Assembly (NCBI GenBank): GCA_902573065.1
Contig: CACGHX010000005.1
Coordinates: 1 to 58,906 of the forward strand
From: an uncultured Pelagibacteraceae bacterium
GTDB lineage: Bacteria; Pseudomonadota; Alphaproteobacteria; Pelagibacterales; Pelagibacteraceae
DNA length: 58,906 nucleotides
Direction: 5' to 3'
Positions 34,120 through 43,190 of the stretch are shown here, piece after piece. The notes beneath the pieces are model-generated. The model worked only from the letters and a program-made list of their open reading frames with translations. It made no database searches and was not told where the DNA came from. Position 1 is the stretch's first letter; every line of letters begins with the position of its first letter. The translations under genes and the position numbers were made by a program.

Positions 34120-35359
34120 CATTTCCCTCAAATTGTTTTAGCATTTCCAGTGAGGATTTTAATCCATCCTCATGAAAACCGTAACCAAAATAACTTCCTG
34201 AAAACCAAACTCTTTTTTTTCCTTGCAGATCTTTTAAACGGTTTTGCATCTCAAAACTTTTATTGTTTAAATATGGATGAGTGAAATTTATTTTTTTAAT
34301 GACTTTATCGTCTTTAATTTTAGTAATTGGATTTAAAGTAAGAAAATAATTATTTTTTGTATCAAGATTTTGAAGTTTATTTAGCCAATATGTGACACAT
34401 GTTTTTGTTAAATCTTTATTTGATATAGAATTCCAACTCGACCAGGCATTTTTTTTATTGGGCATCAAATCTACATCTGTATGTAAATATGCTTCGTTAG
34501 ATATGTATGAAAAACCATTTAGAATTTCTTTTTCATCATTTGAAGGATGATCAATAAGTTTTAAACTTTGATCAGCATGACATGACAATACTACATGATC
34601 GTAATCTCTATATTCGCCCAATGTATTAATGAGAATTCTAACATTATTATCACTTCTTATAATTTTTTTTATTTCATAATTTTTAAAATATTCTCCATTA
34701 ATTTTTTCTAAAACTTTAGAAACATAATTTCTACTTCTGTTTGTAACCGTGTACCACTGAGGTCTATTTTTTAATTTAAAAAGACCGTGGTTATTAAAAA
34801 AATTTAAAAATAATTCAAATGGTATATCTCTAGCCTTAGAAAATGGCATAGACCAAATTGCAGCTACCATTGGTATTATATGATAATTAATGAAGTATTT
34901 TGAAATTTTTGAATTATCTAAATAATTTCCTAATGTGATATTTTTTAAATCTTTTTTTAATAAAACTGGTGCTGTTTTATAAAATGATATGATTTCATAA
35001 ATCATTTTTATAAAATTAAAGTTAAAAAGATTATTTTTTCTTGCAAATAATGAATTAAATCCGGTTCCTCCGTATTCTATGCTCGAGTCCTTTACGGAAA
35101 CTGAAAAAGACATATCGCTTTTCTCATAGGGTACTTTCAACTCTTCAAAAAAATTTATTAAATTTGGATAAGTAATTTTGTTAAAAACAATAAAACCAAG
35201 GTCCACTGGTATTTTTTTATTTGTCTCCTTTATATCGAAAGTATAAGAATGTCCTCCGAAATGATCATCTTTTTCAAAAAGATCAACTTCATGCTTTTTT
35301 GACAAATAGTAGGCAGATGATAATCCTGAAATTCCAGATCCAATAACTGCAATATTCAT
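34073..35359 (-). CDS. FAD-dependent amine-oxidase-like oxidoreductase
   Basis: A 428-residue flavoprotein. The N-terminus IAVIGSGISGLSSAYYLS followed by VDLFEKDDHFGGHSYT is the dinucleotide-binding fold of the amine oxidase/protoporphyrinogen oxidase group, and GFIVFNKITYPNL, VVLSCHADQSLKLI and FSGSYFGYGFHEDGLKSSLEM near the end match the subgroup clustered with DUF1365 and Cfa. A desaturase or oxidase role on acyl chains is inferred from context. First gene of the operon, 10 bases upstream of gcvP's stop. Confidence 0.88.
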   Translation of the reverse strand: MNIAVIGSGISGLSSAYYLSKKHEVDLFEKDDHFGGHSYTFDIKETNKKIPVDLGFIVFNKITYPNLINFFEELKVPYEKSDMSFSVSVKDSSIEYGGTGFNSLFARKNNLFNFNFIKMIYEIISFYKTAPVLLKKDLKNITLGNYLDNSKISKYFINYHIIPMVAAIWSMPFSKARDIPFELFLNFFNNHGLFKLKNRPQWYTVTNRSRNYVSKVLEKINGEYFKNYEIKKIIRSDNNVRILINTLGEYRDYDHVVLSCHADQSLKLIDHPSNDEKEILNGFSYISNEAYLHTDVDLMPNKKNAWSSWNSISNKDLTKTCVTYWLNKLQNLDTKNNYFLTLNPITKIKDDKVIKKINFTHPYLNNKSFEMQNRLKDLQGKKRVWFSGSYFGYGFHEDGLKSSLEMLKQFEGNDGDLYIQRYSNASKI

Positions 35360-35368
35360 TATTTATAA

Positions 35369-38236
35369 TTATGCAGCTTCATCTTTATATTCATCCATAG
35401 TAGGACATGAACACACAAGATTACGATCCCCAAATACATTGTCCACTCTTGCTACTGGGGCCCAATATTTATTATTTTTTATGTATTCAGTTGGAAAAGC
35501 TGCTTCTTCTCTTGAATAAGCATGTTTCCACTCAGTTGAAGCTAATTCAACATAAGTATGAGGAGCATTTTTAAGTGGATTGTCTATTTTATCAAATTTA
35601 GCCGACTCAACTAAATTTATTTCTTTTTTTATTTTAATAAATGCATTACAAAATTTATCTATTTCCTCTAAATTTTCACTCTCCGTCGGCTCAATCATAA
35701 TTGTACCGGCAACTGGCCATGACATAGTTGGTGCGTGGTAACCAAAATCAATTAATCTCTTTGCTAGATCCTCTTCGGATATTCCTGAGCTTGCTTTAAT
35801 TGGTCTAATATCAATTATGCATTCGTGCGCGACATTATCATTTTTGCCAGTATAAAGAACTTTATAATCTTTAGATAATTTTTTTGAAATGTAATTTGCA
35901 TTTAATATTGAAACTTGTGAAGCTTTTTTCAACCCTTCCGCACCCATCATCTTTATGTACATCCAAGATATTGGAAGTATACTTGAACTACCCCAAGGCG
36001 CGGCTGAAACAGCTCCCATTCCATTCTTAGGACCAGCTTCTTTAATAATTTCATGTGTCGGTAAAAAATCAGCTAAATGCTTAGAGCAAGCTATTGGTCC
36101 CATTCCAGGTCCGCCACCACCGTGAGGTATGCAGAATGTTTTGTGCAAATTAATATGACAAACATCAGGTCCGAATTTCCCTGGTTTTGCTATACCCACA
36201 AGTGCATTTAGATTAGCTCCATCCATATAAACTTGTCCGCCGTGCTTATGAATAATATCACAAATTTCCATGATTTTTTCTTCAAATACTCCGTGAGTAG
36301 AAGGATATGTAACCATTAATGCAGCTAAATCTTTTGAGTGTTTTTCAGCTTTATTTTTAAGATCGTTTATATCGACGTTTCCATCATCGTCACAATTGAC
36401 TACAACCACTTTCATTCCACACATTTGAGCACTAGCTGGATTAGTTCCATGAGCTGAGTCTGGGATCAGACAAACGTTACGATTTTCTTGTTTATTATTC
36501 TTATGGAATTTTCTTATAGTCATTAGACCTGCATACTCTCCTTGTGCGCCAGAGTTAGGTTGTAAAGAGACTGCGTCATATCCAGTAATTTCTTTTAAAT
36601 CATTTATTAAATCCTTAAAAAGAATCTTATAACCTTCCATCTGATTTGTAGGAACAAAAGGATGTGGAAGTGAAAACTCCTTCCATGTAATAGGAATTAA
36701 TTCAGCTGTTGCGTTGAGCTTCATGGTACAAGATCCTAAAGCAATCATTGACCTATTTAGTGCAATATCACAGTCTTCGAGTTTCTTTAAATATCTAAGC
36801 ATTTCAGTCTCAGAATGATATTTGTTAAAAACTGGATGAGTTAAGTATTTTGAAGTTCTTAAAAGGTTTTTTGGAAGATTGTCTAATTCAACCTTTGCAT
36901 CTTGCTTAATTGTCTTAGAAATTCCAAATAATTTTAATAATATATTTACATCATCAAGTTTTTTTGCTTCATCAAAAGCAACTGATAAATGCTCTTTATC
37001 AACTTTTCTTAAGTTAATATTTTCTTTTAATGCAGCCTCATAAATAGAATTTGTTTTTTCATTGGTTTTTATAGTAACGGTATCAAAAAAATAATCTGAT
37101 AAAATTTTGTAACCACCAGATTTAATATTATCAGCGAAAATTTTAGCTAATTTAGAAGTTCTGTTAGCTATTTTAAGTATTCCTTCTGGTCCGTGATAAA
37201 TTGCAAAAGCAGCGGAAATGATAGCTAATAAAGCTTGAGCGGTACAAATGTTACTTGTGGCTTTATCTCTTCTAATGTGCTGCTCCCTAGTTTGTAAAGA
37301 AAGTCTGTAAGCTTTTTTTCCGTGTCTATCTTTTGATACACCTATAATTCTCCCTGGCATTGATCTTTTAAATTCTTCCTTGGTAGCAAAAAATGCTGCA
37401 TGTGGGCCACCATATCCCATTGGGATACCAAATCTTTGAGCACTACCAACAGCAATGTCAGCACCGAGTTCTGCTGGCGTTTTTAATCTGGCTAGCGCTA
37501 ATAAATCACAAACCAATATAGCTTTTCCATTTTTTTTGTGTATTAGACTAATGCTTTCACTAGGATCATTTATTTCACCTAATGTTCCCGGATAAGACAA
37601 CACTCCACAAATAATATCGTCACTAATTTTTGTAAGTTCTTTTTTTTCGTCACCTATGATCAATTCTAAACCGAATGGGTTTGTTCTTGTCTTTATAAGA
37701 TCAATTGTCTGAGGATTACAATTATTTGAAATAAATATTTTTTTCGAGTTAGTCTTATTTAATCTTTGGCTTAAACCTACTGCTTCTGCTGTTGCTGTTG
37801 CCTCATCTAATAAAGAGGCATTAGCAATATCCATACCTGTTAAGTCAATTATTGATTGTTGAAAATTTAAAAGCATTTCAAGTCTGCCTTGCGCTACTTC
37901 AGGCTGATAAGGTGTATAAGAAGTATACCATCCAGGGTTTTCTAAAATATTTCTTAAAATTACGTTAGGTGTAATTGAGTTATAATATCCCATTCCTATA
38001 AAATTTCTAAAAATTTTATTTTTTTTAGATATAGATTTTAATTTTTTTAAAGCATCGTTTTCTGACATCGGCTGGTCAATTTTTAGTTCATCTTTCAATA
38101 AGATCTTTTCCGGCACAGTGTTTTCCATCAGATCGTCAAGCGACTTATATCCTATGTATTGCAACATTTTAGATTGATCTTCTTCTGAAGGACCAATATG
38201 TCTTTTAATAAATTCTTTTGAATTATCGTCAATCAT
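35369..38236 (-). CDS. gcvP: Glycine dehydrogenase (decarboxylating), P protein
   Basis: A 955-residue single-chain P protein, fusing the two homologous halves that are separate in some bacteria. It decarboxylates glycine with PLP and passes the aminomethyl group to lipoylated GcvH. RHIGPSEEDQSKML opens the protein; the PLP Lys is at about residue 700 in NLHKTFCIPHGGGGPG; DSAHGTNPASA and MSWPVAGTIMIEPTESE follow. It overlaps the gcvH stop by one base (TAATG) and is last in gcvT-gcvH-gcvP. Confidence 0.97.
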   Translation of the reverse strand: MIDDNSKEFIKRHIGPSEEDQSKMLQYIGYKSLDDLMENTVPEKILLKDELKIDQPMSENDALKKLKSISKKNKIFRNFIGMGYYNSITPNVILRNILENPGWYTSYTPYQPEVAQGRLEMLLNFQQSIIDLTGMDIANASLLDEATATAEAVGLSQRLNKTNSKKIFISNNCNPQTIDLIKTRTNPFGLELIIGDEKKELTKISDDIICGVLSYPGTLGEINDPSESISLIHKKNGKAILVCDLLALARLKTPAELGADIAVGSAQRFGIPMGYGGPHAAFFATKEEFKRSMPGRIIGVSKDRHGKKAYRLSLQTREQHIRRDKATSNICTAQALLAIISAAFAIYHGPEGILKIANRTSKLAKIFADNIKSGGYKILSDYFFDTVTIKTNEKTNSIYEAALKENINLRKVDKEHLSVAFDEAKKLDDVNILLKLFGISKTIKQDAKVELDNLPKNLLRTSKYLTHPVFNKYHSETEMLRYLKKLEDCDIALNRSMIALGSCTMKLNATAELIPITWKEFSLPHPFVPTNQMEGYKILFKDLINDLKEITGYDAVSLQPNSGAQGEYAGLMTIRKFHKNNKQENRNVCLIPDSAHGTNPASAQMCGMKVVVVNCDDDGNVDINDLKNKAEKHSKDLAALMVTYPSTHGVFEEKIMEICDIIHKHGGQVYMDGANLNALVGIAKPGKFGPDVCHINLHKTFCIPHGGGGPGMGPIACSKHLADFLPTHEIIKEAGPKNGMGAVSAAPWGSSSILPISWMYIKMMGAEGLKKASQVSILNANYISKKLSKDYKVLYTGKNDNVAHECIIDIRPIKASSGISEEDLAKRLIDFGYHAPTMSWPVAGTIMIEPTESENLEEIDKFCNAFIKIKKEINLVESAKFDKIDNPLKNAPHTYVELASTEWKHAYSREEAAFPTEYIKNNKYWAPVARVDNVFGDRNLVCSCPTMDEYKDEAA

Positions 38237-38616
38237 TAGCTAGGGTTCTCCGCACAAAATTTATCATAATCTGCTTTGTTCATTAATGTGTCAAATTCAG
38301 ATTTATCTTTAACTTTTATTTTAAAAAACCAACTTGCTCCCTCAGGGTCAGAGTTTACATTCCCTGGGTCATCCACTATTGATTTATTTCCCTCTAAAAC
38401 TTCTCCTGAGATTGGAGAATAAACATCACTAGCTGCTTTAGTGGACTCAACAATTGCAGCTTGACTATCTTTCTCTACTGATTTACCTGCTTCAGGTACT
38501 TCAACAAAAACAATGTCCCCTAACATTTCAGTAGCATGTTTTGTAATACCCACAGTTGCAGTATCGCCATCAAGTGAAACCCACTCATGTTTTTTTGAAA
38601 ATTTTTTTTCACTCAT
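38236..38616 (-). CDS. gcvH: Glycine cleavage system H protein
   Basis: A 126-residue lipoyl carrier. [20 protein letters not shown] at the N-terminus, [13 protein letters not shown], and the lipoylation motif [13 protein letters not shown] with Lys60 as attachment site. It shuttles the aminomethyl intermediate between the P, T and L proteins. Encoded between gcvT (9-base gap) and gcvP (one-base overlap), downstream of the glycine riboswitch. Confidence 0.97.
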   Translation of the reverse strand: MSEKKFSKKHEWVSLDGDTATVGITKHATEMLGDIVFVEVPEAGKSVEKDSQAAIVESTKAASDVYSPISGEVLEGNKSIVDDPGNVNSDPEGASWFFKIKVKDKSEFDTLMNKADYDKFCAENPS

Positions 38617-38625
38617 TTTTTCCTC

Positions 38626-39714
38626 CTATTTAACATAGCTTTTTTTATAAAATGGTAACTTAGAAACCACTGCATCATGTTTTTTTCCTCTTACTTCTAA
38701 CAAAATTCTATTATCAATCTCAGAAAATTTACTTTGAATATAGCCCATAGCAACAGGTGCATTAACACTTGGGCCAAATGTTCCACTAGTTACTACACCA
38801 ATCTCATCACCAGAAGATGAGAATATTTTAGTGCCTTCTCTTGCTATAACTTTTCCAGATGGTTTAATACCAACTCTTATTTTTGAAACACCATTTTTTA
38901 AATCGTTTTGTATATTTTCCCAACCTTTAAAACCACCCTCTTCTCTTCTTCTTTTTGAAATCGCCCATTTTAAATTTGCCTGGATAGGACTAATATCTTG
39001 GTTTAGTTCATGACCATATAGACACAAACCTGCTTCTAATCTAAGTGTATCTCTCGCTCCAAGACCTATTGGTTTGGCTCCTTTATTAGACAGAAGTTTT
39101 GTAAAATTTTCTGCATTTGTGTTTGGTAAAGAAATTTCAAAACCATCTTCACCTGTATAACCTGATCTTGTGACATAAATTTTTTTTCCTTGAAATTTAA
39201 AGTAATCTCCGTTCATGAACTTAAGTTGTTTTATACCTGGGATTATAGCTTCTAGAATAGTTTCTGACTTTGGACCTTGTAAAGCTAAAAGAGAGAGATC
39301 TTTTTTTAGTTCATATTTACTATCTGAATCTAAGCATTTTGCAATTTCTTTAGTGTCATTATCCTTACATGCTGCATTCAATATAATATTAAAACCTCCC
39401 TCAACTCTAGTGATAATTAGGTCATCAATCACTCCGCCTTTATCATTTATCAAAAAAGAATATTTAGATTGATTTATTTTAATTTCTTTGAAATCTAAGG
39501 GAATGATTTTTTCTAAATTTTGTTCTAATGATTTGCTTCCTGAAATAAAAAGCTGCCCCATATGTGAGACGTCAAAAAAACCTGCAGTCTGTCGTGTACT
39601 TATATGTTCCTTAACAATACCATCTTTGTATTGAATTGGCATTTCATATCCAGCAAAAGCAACAAACTTTGCTCCTAAGTTTTTATGAAAATTATATAAA
39701 ACTGTTTTTTCCAT
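38626..39714 (-). CDS. gcvT: Glycine cleavage system aminomethyltransferase, T protein
   Basis: A 362-residue folate-dependent enzyme that makes 5,10-methylene-tetrahydrofolate and ammonia from the H-protein intermediate. FVAFAGYEMPIQYKDGIVKEH, FDVSHMGQ, YTGEDGFEIS, GLGARDTLRLEAGLCLYGHEL and VTSGTFGPS are classic motifs. It is the first gene of the operon and its leader holds a tandem glycine riboswitch that ends about 22 bases before the ATG. Confidence 0.97.
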   Translation of the reverse strand: MEKTVLYNFHKNLGAKFVAFAGYEMPIQYKDGIVKEHISTRQTAGFFDVSHMGQLFISGSKSLEQNLEKIIPLDFKEIKINQSKYSFLINDKGGVIDDLIITRVEGGFNIILNAACKDNDTKEIAKCLDSDSKYELKKDLSLLALQGPKSETILEAIIPGIKQLKFMNGDYFKFQGKKIYVTRSGYTGEDGFEISLPNTNAENFTKLLSNKGAKPIGLGARDTLRLEAGLCLYGHELNQDISPIQANLKWAISKRRREEGGFKGWENIQNDLKNGVSKIRVGIKPSGKVIAREGTKIFSSSGDEIGVVTSGTFGPSVNAPVAMGYIQSKFSEIDNRILLEVRGKKHDAVVSKLPFYKKSYVK

Positions 39715-39736
39715 ATTTGTAATAACCCTTTATTTT

Positions 39737-39886
39737 CCCCATCTGTCTAAGAACCTGAGAGATTTGCTCCTTCGGTGAGGCCTAAGCCTGCTTTCCAGAG
39801 TTATTACAATAACGGTCCTTTTGCCTGAGAGTTTCCAGGGAGGTTGCTCCTTCGGCGCTATATTTAAATAGTCTCTCCCGTTATGC
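39737..39886 (-). ncRNA. Tandem glycine riboswitch in the gcvT leader
   Basis: Two glycine aptamers are recognisable on the minus strand. The first has GGGAGAGA, GCCGAAGGAGCAA and AAACTCTCAGGCAAAAGGAC (39880-39813); the second has CTCTGGAAAGC, CACCGAAGGAGCAA and ATCTCTCAGG (39803-39754). The core words GCCGAAGGAGCAA and CTCTCAGG recur in both. The second ends next to the gcvT ribosome site, so glycine likely switches expression on. Glycine riboswitches before gcvT are known in SAR11. Confidence 0.95.
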
Positions 39887-39913
39887 TTTCTTATAACACA
39901 ATATTTGAATTAA

Positions 39914-40771
39914 TTATACTTTTTTATAATCTAAACTTTTCATGACTACTGCGGAAAGAATAATTATACCGCCAATTAGTACACTTATTGGTGGTATTTC
40001 ATTATAAAATAGCCAAACCCATATTGGGGCAAATATAGACTCCATTAGCATTAATAAACCAACCATTACTGCAGGTGTTGTCCTGGAACCTATTGTTATA
40101 AAAATAAAACCAAAAGCTAATTGAGGAACACCAAGTAAAAATGCTAACCAAATATCTTTTGTGGATATAGCAAAATTTTCGAGTAAAAATAAACCATACA
40201 AGCAACTTAATATACCCGCGTAAAATACTGCGGGTATCATATCCACTTTTGGATATTTTCTTATTATTAAAACTAAAACTGAAAAGTTAATTGGAATAGT
40301 CAAAGCGGCTAGATTTCCCTTTAAAGATCCGGTCCCAAGTGAATCACCAATCATCAAAGTTACGCCGATCATTGCTAACATAATTGCAACATATCCTCGC
40401 GGTGAAATTTTTTCTTTTAAAAAAATATACGCCACTATCGGTAAAAAAACTGTTTGAGTACTAATAATAAAAACTACATTAGCAACAGTCGTTTCCATCA
40501 TTGAATACATGTAAGCAACAAAATTAGTTGATAGAAATACTCCGCCTATAAGACCAGGCACTCCTGCTTCTTTAATTTTTTTAAATGTCTTTTTTCTATA
40601 AGTTAACAAAATAAAAGCTATTAACACCCAGAGAAAAAATATTGATCTATAAAAAAGAATTTGCCAGATACTGGCACTTTCAAAAGTTCTTAAAATTAGA
40701 CCACCCCAGCTTAGACAAAATCCGCCTGTAAGAATAAGTAGAGGTCCAGGTATTTTATAAACAAAATTCAT
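39914..40771 (-). CDS. EamA/DMT-family transporter
   Basis: A 285-residue protein with ten membrane helices in two EamA repeats (about 10-135 and 150-283). The features GGFCLSWGGLILR, FLSTNFVAYMYSMMETTVANVVFI and PIVAYIFLKEKISPRG are typical of drug/metabolite exporters of the RhaT/YdcZ type. It starts one base after the pxpC stop, so it may export or import a compound linked to 5-oxoproline or amino acid metabolism. Substrate unknown. Confidence 0.88.
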   Translation of the reverse strand: MNFVYKIPGPLLILTGGFCLSWGGLILRTFESASIWQILFYRSIFFLWVLIAFILLTYRKKTFKKIKEAGVPGLIGGVFLSTNFVAYMYSMMETTVANVVFIISTQTVFLPIVAYIFLKEKISPRGYVAIMLAMIGVTLMIGDSLGTGSLKGNLAALTIPINFSVLVLIIRKYPKVDMIPAVFYAGILSCLYGLFLLENFAISTKDIWLAFLLGVPQLAFGFIFITIGSRTTPAVMVGLLMLMESIFAPIWVWLFYNEIPPISVLIGGIIILSAVVMKSLDYKKV

Positions 40772-41695
40772 TTAGAATTTTCTTACATAGTCTTGAAAAG
40801 CATTTTCTGCAACAGCCAAATTGACCAATTTAAATTTAACAATTGTACCTGGAGTTTTTTGAACTAATTTATCATAGTCAGCGGTTATCACATTGGCTAT
40901 TTTTGGATATCCGCCAATGGTTGGGTGATCTGAAAGAAGAATTATAGGTTGGCCATCACCGGGGACTTGAATTGATCCTTTTGTTATCCCTTCAGATTTT
41001 ATATTTTTATTTACTGTGTTTTCAAGTTTAACACCTTCTAATCTCATTCCCATTCGATCAGTTAGTTTTGTAACTTTATACTCTTTTGAAAAAAAATCAT
41101 CTTGGCTATTTTTTGAAAAGTAATGAACTTGTAAGCCATTCATTACTCTAATGACATTATCTTTATCAAAATCAAATTCAATTTTCTTTAATTTATTTGT
41201 TTGATGGGATTTTCTAAAAAAAATTTTATCATCAATTTTTAGTTTGTTTCCATTATTTGGACCAATTTTTGCTTTAACTAACGTAGATACACTTCCTTTG
41301 ATCTCTTCAATTTTAAATCCACCAAATATTGAAAAATAACCATATACAGAATTAATTGTTGATAAAATATCAATCTTATCTCCATAAGAAATTTGGAAAC
41401 TTTCATTAGATTTTCCTTTTATTATTTCACCATTTTTTTTGATTAAATTAAAATTAACTTTTCCTGAAATAGCTACCAATGCATTTTCTCCATTCATCTC
41501 AAGTAATGGTCCCTGATATGCAAATTCTAAAGCCCCTTCTGATATTTTGTTATCAACTAATTTATTTGAATTACAAAATGATAATTGATCCATACAGCCA
41601 CTTGCAACAATACCAAGATGCTGTAATCCAAATCTACCTAAATCTTGAAAAGTTGAATTAATACCTGGTCTTAATACTTTAAAATAATTATTCAT
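40772..41695 (-). CDS. pxpC: 5-oxoprolinase subunit C (biotin-dependent carboxyltransferase-like)
   Basis: A 307-residue KipA/AHS2-domain protein. RPGINSTFQDLGRFGLQHLGI near the start, NALVAISGKVNF, the segment YKVTKLTDRMGMRLEG, and GSIQVPGDGQPIILLSDHPTIGGYPKIA are family signatures. With PxpA and PxpB it hydrolyses 5-oxoproline to glutamate using ATP. It overlaps pxpB by 8 bases and is followed immediately by the EamA transporter gene. Confidence 0.93.
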   Translation of the reverse strand: MNNYFKVLRPGINSTFQDLGRFGLQHLGIVASGCMDQLSFCNSNKLVDNKISEGALEFAYQGPLLEMNGENALVAISGKVNFNLIKKNGEIIKGKSNESFQISYGDKIDILSTINSVYGYFSIFGGFKIEEIKGSVSTLVKAKIGPNNGNKLKIDDKIFFRKSHQTNKLKKIEFDFDKDNVIRVMNGLQVHYFSKNSQDDFFSKEYKVTKLTDRMGMRLEGVKLENTVNKNIKSEGITKGSIQVPGDGQPIILLSDHPTIGGYPKIANVITADYDKLVQKTPGTIVKFKLVNLAVAENAFQDYVRKF

Positions 41696-42377
41696 TTTTA
41701 AATAAAGTGAATTCTTTTTTTGATATAGACTTAAATTTTACGGTATCTCCAGGTGATAAAATACTTGTGTTTGTTTTATTTATATTAAAAAGCTCGAATG
41801 GAGTTCGTCCAATTATATTCCATCCACCTGGGCTTTCGAACGTGTATATTGTGCAGAACTTTTCGACTATACCCACAGAACCTTTATTAATTCTTATACG
41901 TGGTGTATCTAACCTATCGTGATAAAGACTTTCACTGAGGTCGCCAAGAAAAGGTTGTCCTGGTACAAAACCTATCATATAAACGAAAAAATTTGTATCA
42001 AGATGTTTGGATACTATTTCTTTAAAATTCAATTTAGTTTTTTGTTCTAACCTTTTTATATCTAAAGCAAACTCCTCGTCATAACATATTGGGATTTCAA
42101 CAATTTTATTTTTTTCAGGTAAATTTATTTTTGAATAATCACTACTTTTAATAAATTCAATTATTTCATTTGATTTGATTTGTCCTAATTCAAAATTGAT
42201 TATTAATTTATTATACGATGGGGTGTAATTTAATATTCCTTTAATTTTACTTTTATTTACTGAGTCTTGAATAAAATTAAAAAGTTTTATTACTTCTTTA
42301 TTTGTGTTTTTATTGACTTCATCACCGAAATCACAAGTGATGCCACAGTCTCCAATATTACTTATTTTTTTCAACAT
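41688..42377 (-). CDS. pxpB: 5-oxoprolinase subunit B
   Basis: A 229-residue KipI/AHS1-domain protein. GDCGITCDFGDEVN near the N-terminus, EIPICYDEEFALDIKRLEQ, FFVYMIGFVPGQPFLGDL and GSVGIVEKFCTIYTFESPGGWNIIGRTP are diagnostic. It forms a complex with PxpC and, with PxpA, recycles 5-oxoproline, a spontaneous product of glutamine and glutamate. Divergent from pxpA with a 37-base gap, so the three subunits share one intergenic region. Confidence 0.93.
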   Translation of the reverse strand: MLKKISNIGDCGITCDFGDEVNKNTNKEVIKLFNFIQDSVNKSKIKGILNYTPSYNKLIINFELGQIKSNEIIEFIKSSDYSKINLPEKNKIVEIPICYDEEFALDIKRLEQKTKLNFKEIVSKHLDTNFFVYMIGFVPGQPFLGDLSESLYHDRLDTPRIRINKGSVGIVEKFCTIYTFESPGGWNIIGRTPFELFNINKTNTSILSPGDTVKFKSISKKEFTLFKNE

Positions 42378-42414
42378 AAATTGATATAATAGATATTATA
42401 TAAAGGTTTAAAAT

Positions 42415-43188
42415 ATGGAAATTAATATTAATTGCGATCTAGGAGAAACCTCAAAGTTCTGTTCCACAGAAAACGACCCTTTATTATTGGGTATAGTTAA
42501 TTCAGCTAATGTTGCTTGTGGGTACCACGCTGGAGACGAACCTACCATGAAAAAAACAGTAGAAATTTCAAAAAAAAATGGTGTTAGCATAGGCGCCCAT
42601 CCATCATTTAATGACCCAGAAAATTTTGGTAGAAAAAGGTTAAATCTAACTTCTAAAGAAATTAATAAATTAATAATAGACCAAATTAATATTTTATCCG
42701 AAATTGCTGAAAAAAATTCAATGAAAGTTACACATGTTAAACCTCATGGTGCATTAAATAATATGGCTTGTGAGGATTTTGAATTAGCAAGCATAATTTC
42801 TAAATCTATCATAGATGTAAATAAAGATTTAATTTTTTTAGTTCCTACAGGATCACAAATGGTAAAGGCGGGGAAAAAACTTAATATGAAAGTAGCAGCA
42901 GAAATTTTTGCTGATAGAAATTATGAAGACGATGGTAATTTAGTTTCAAGGTCGAAAAAAAATGCACTTATTACAGATCCAGATGAAGCAAAAAAACATG
43001 TCGTTAAAATGGTTCAAAATCAGGCTTTAAATTGTTTTTCGGGTAAACAAATCCCATGCGAAATTGATTCTGTTTGTGTACATGGTGATGGTAAGAGTGC
43101 TGTTCAAACAGCTCAAGAGATTAAAAATGGATTAATAAATTCAAAAGTTTCATTAAAATCATTAGATCAATTAAAGAAATTTATATAA
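42415..43188 (+). CDS. pxpA: 5-oxoprolinase subunit A (LamB/YcsF family)
   Basis: A 257-residue protein of the LamB/YcsF family. INCDLGETSKF at the start, NSANVACGYHAGDEPTMKKT, GVSIGAHPSFNDPENFGRK, THVKPHGALNN and VAAEIFADRNYEDDGNLVSR are the conserved metal and substrate segments. It completes the ATP-dependent 5-oxoprolinase with PxpB and PxpC, here encoded divergently rather than in one operon. Its stop is 2 bases from the guaA stop. Confidence 0.94.
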   Translation: MEININCDLGETSKFCSTENDPLLLGIVNSANVACGYHAGDEPTMKKTVEISKKNGVSIGAHPSFNDPENFGRKRLNLTSKEINKLIIDQINILSEIAEKNSMKVTHVKPHGALNNMACEDFELASIISKSIIDVNKDLIFLVPTGSQMVKAGKKLNMKVAAEIFADRNYEDDGNLVSRSKKNALITDPDEAKKHVVKMVQNQALNCFSGKQIPCEIDSVCVHGDGKSAVQTAQEIKNGLINSKVSLKSLDQLKKFI

Positions 43189-43190
43189 TT

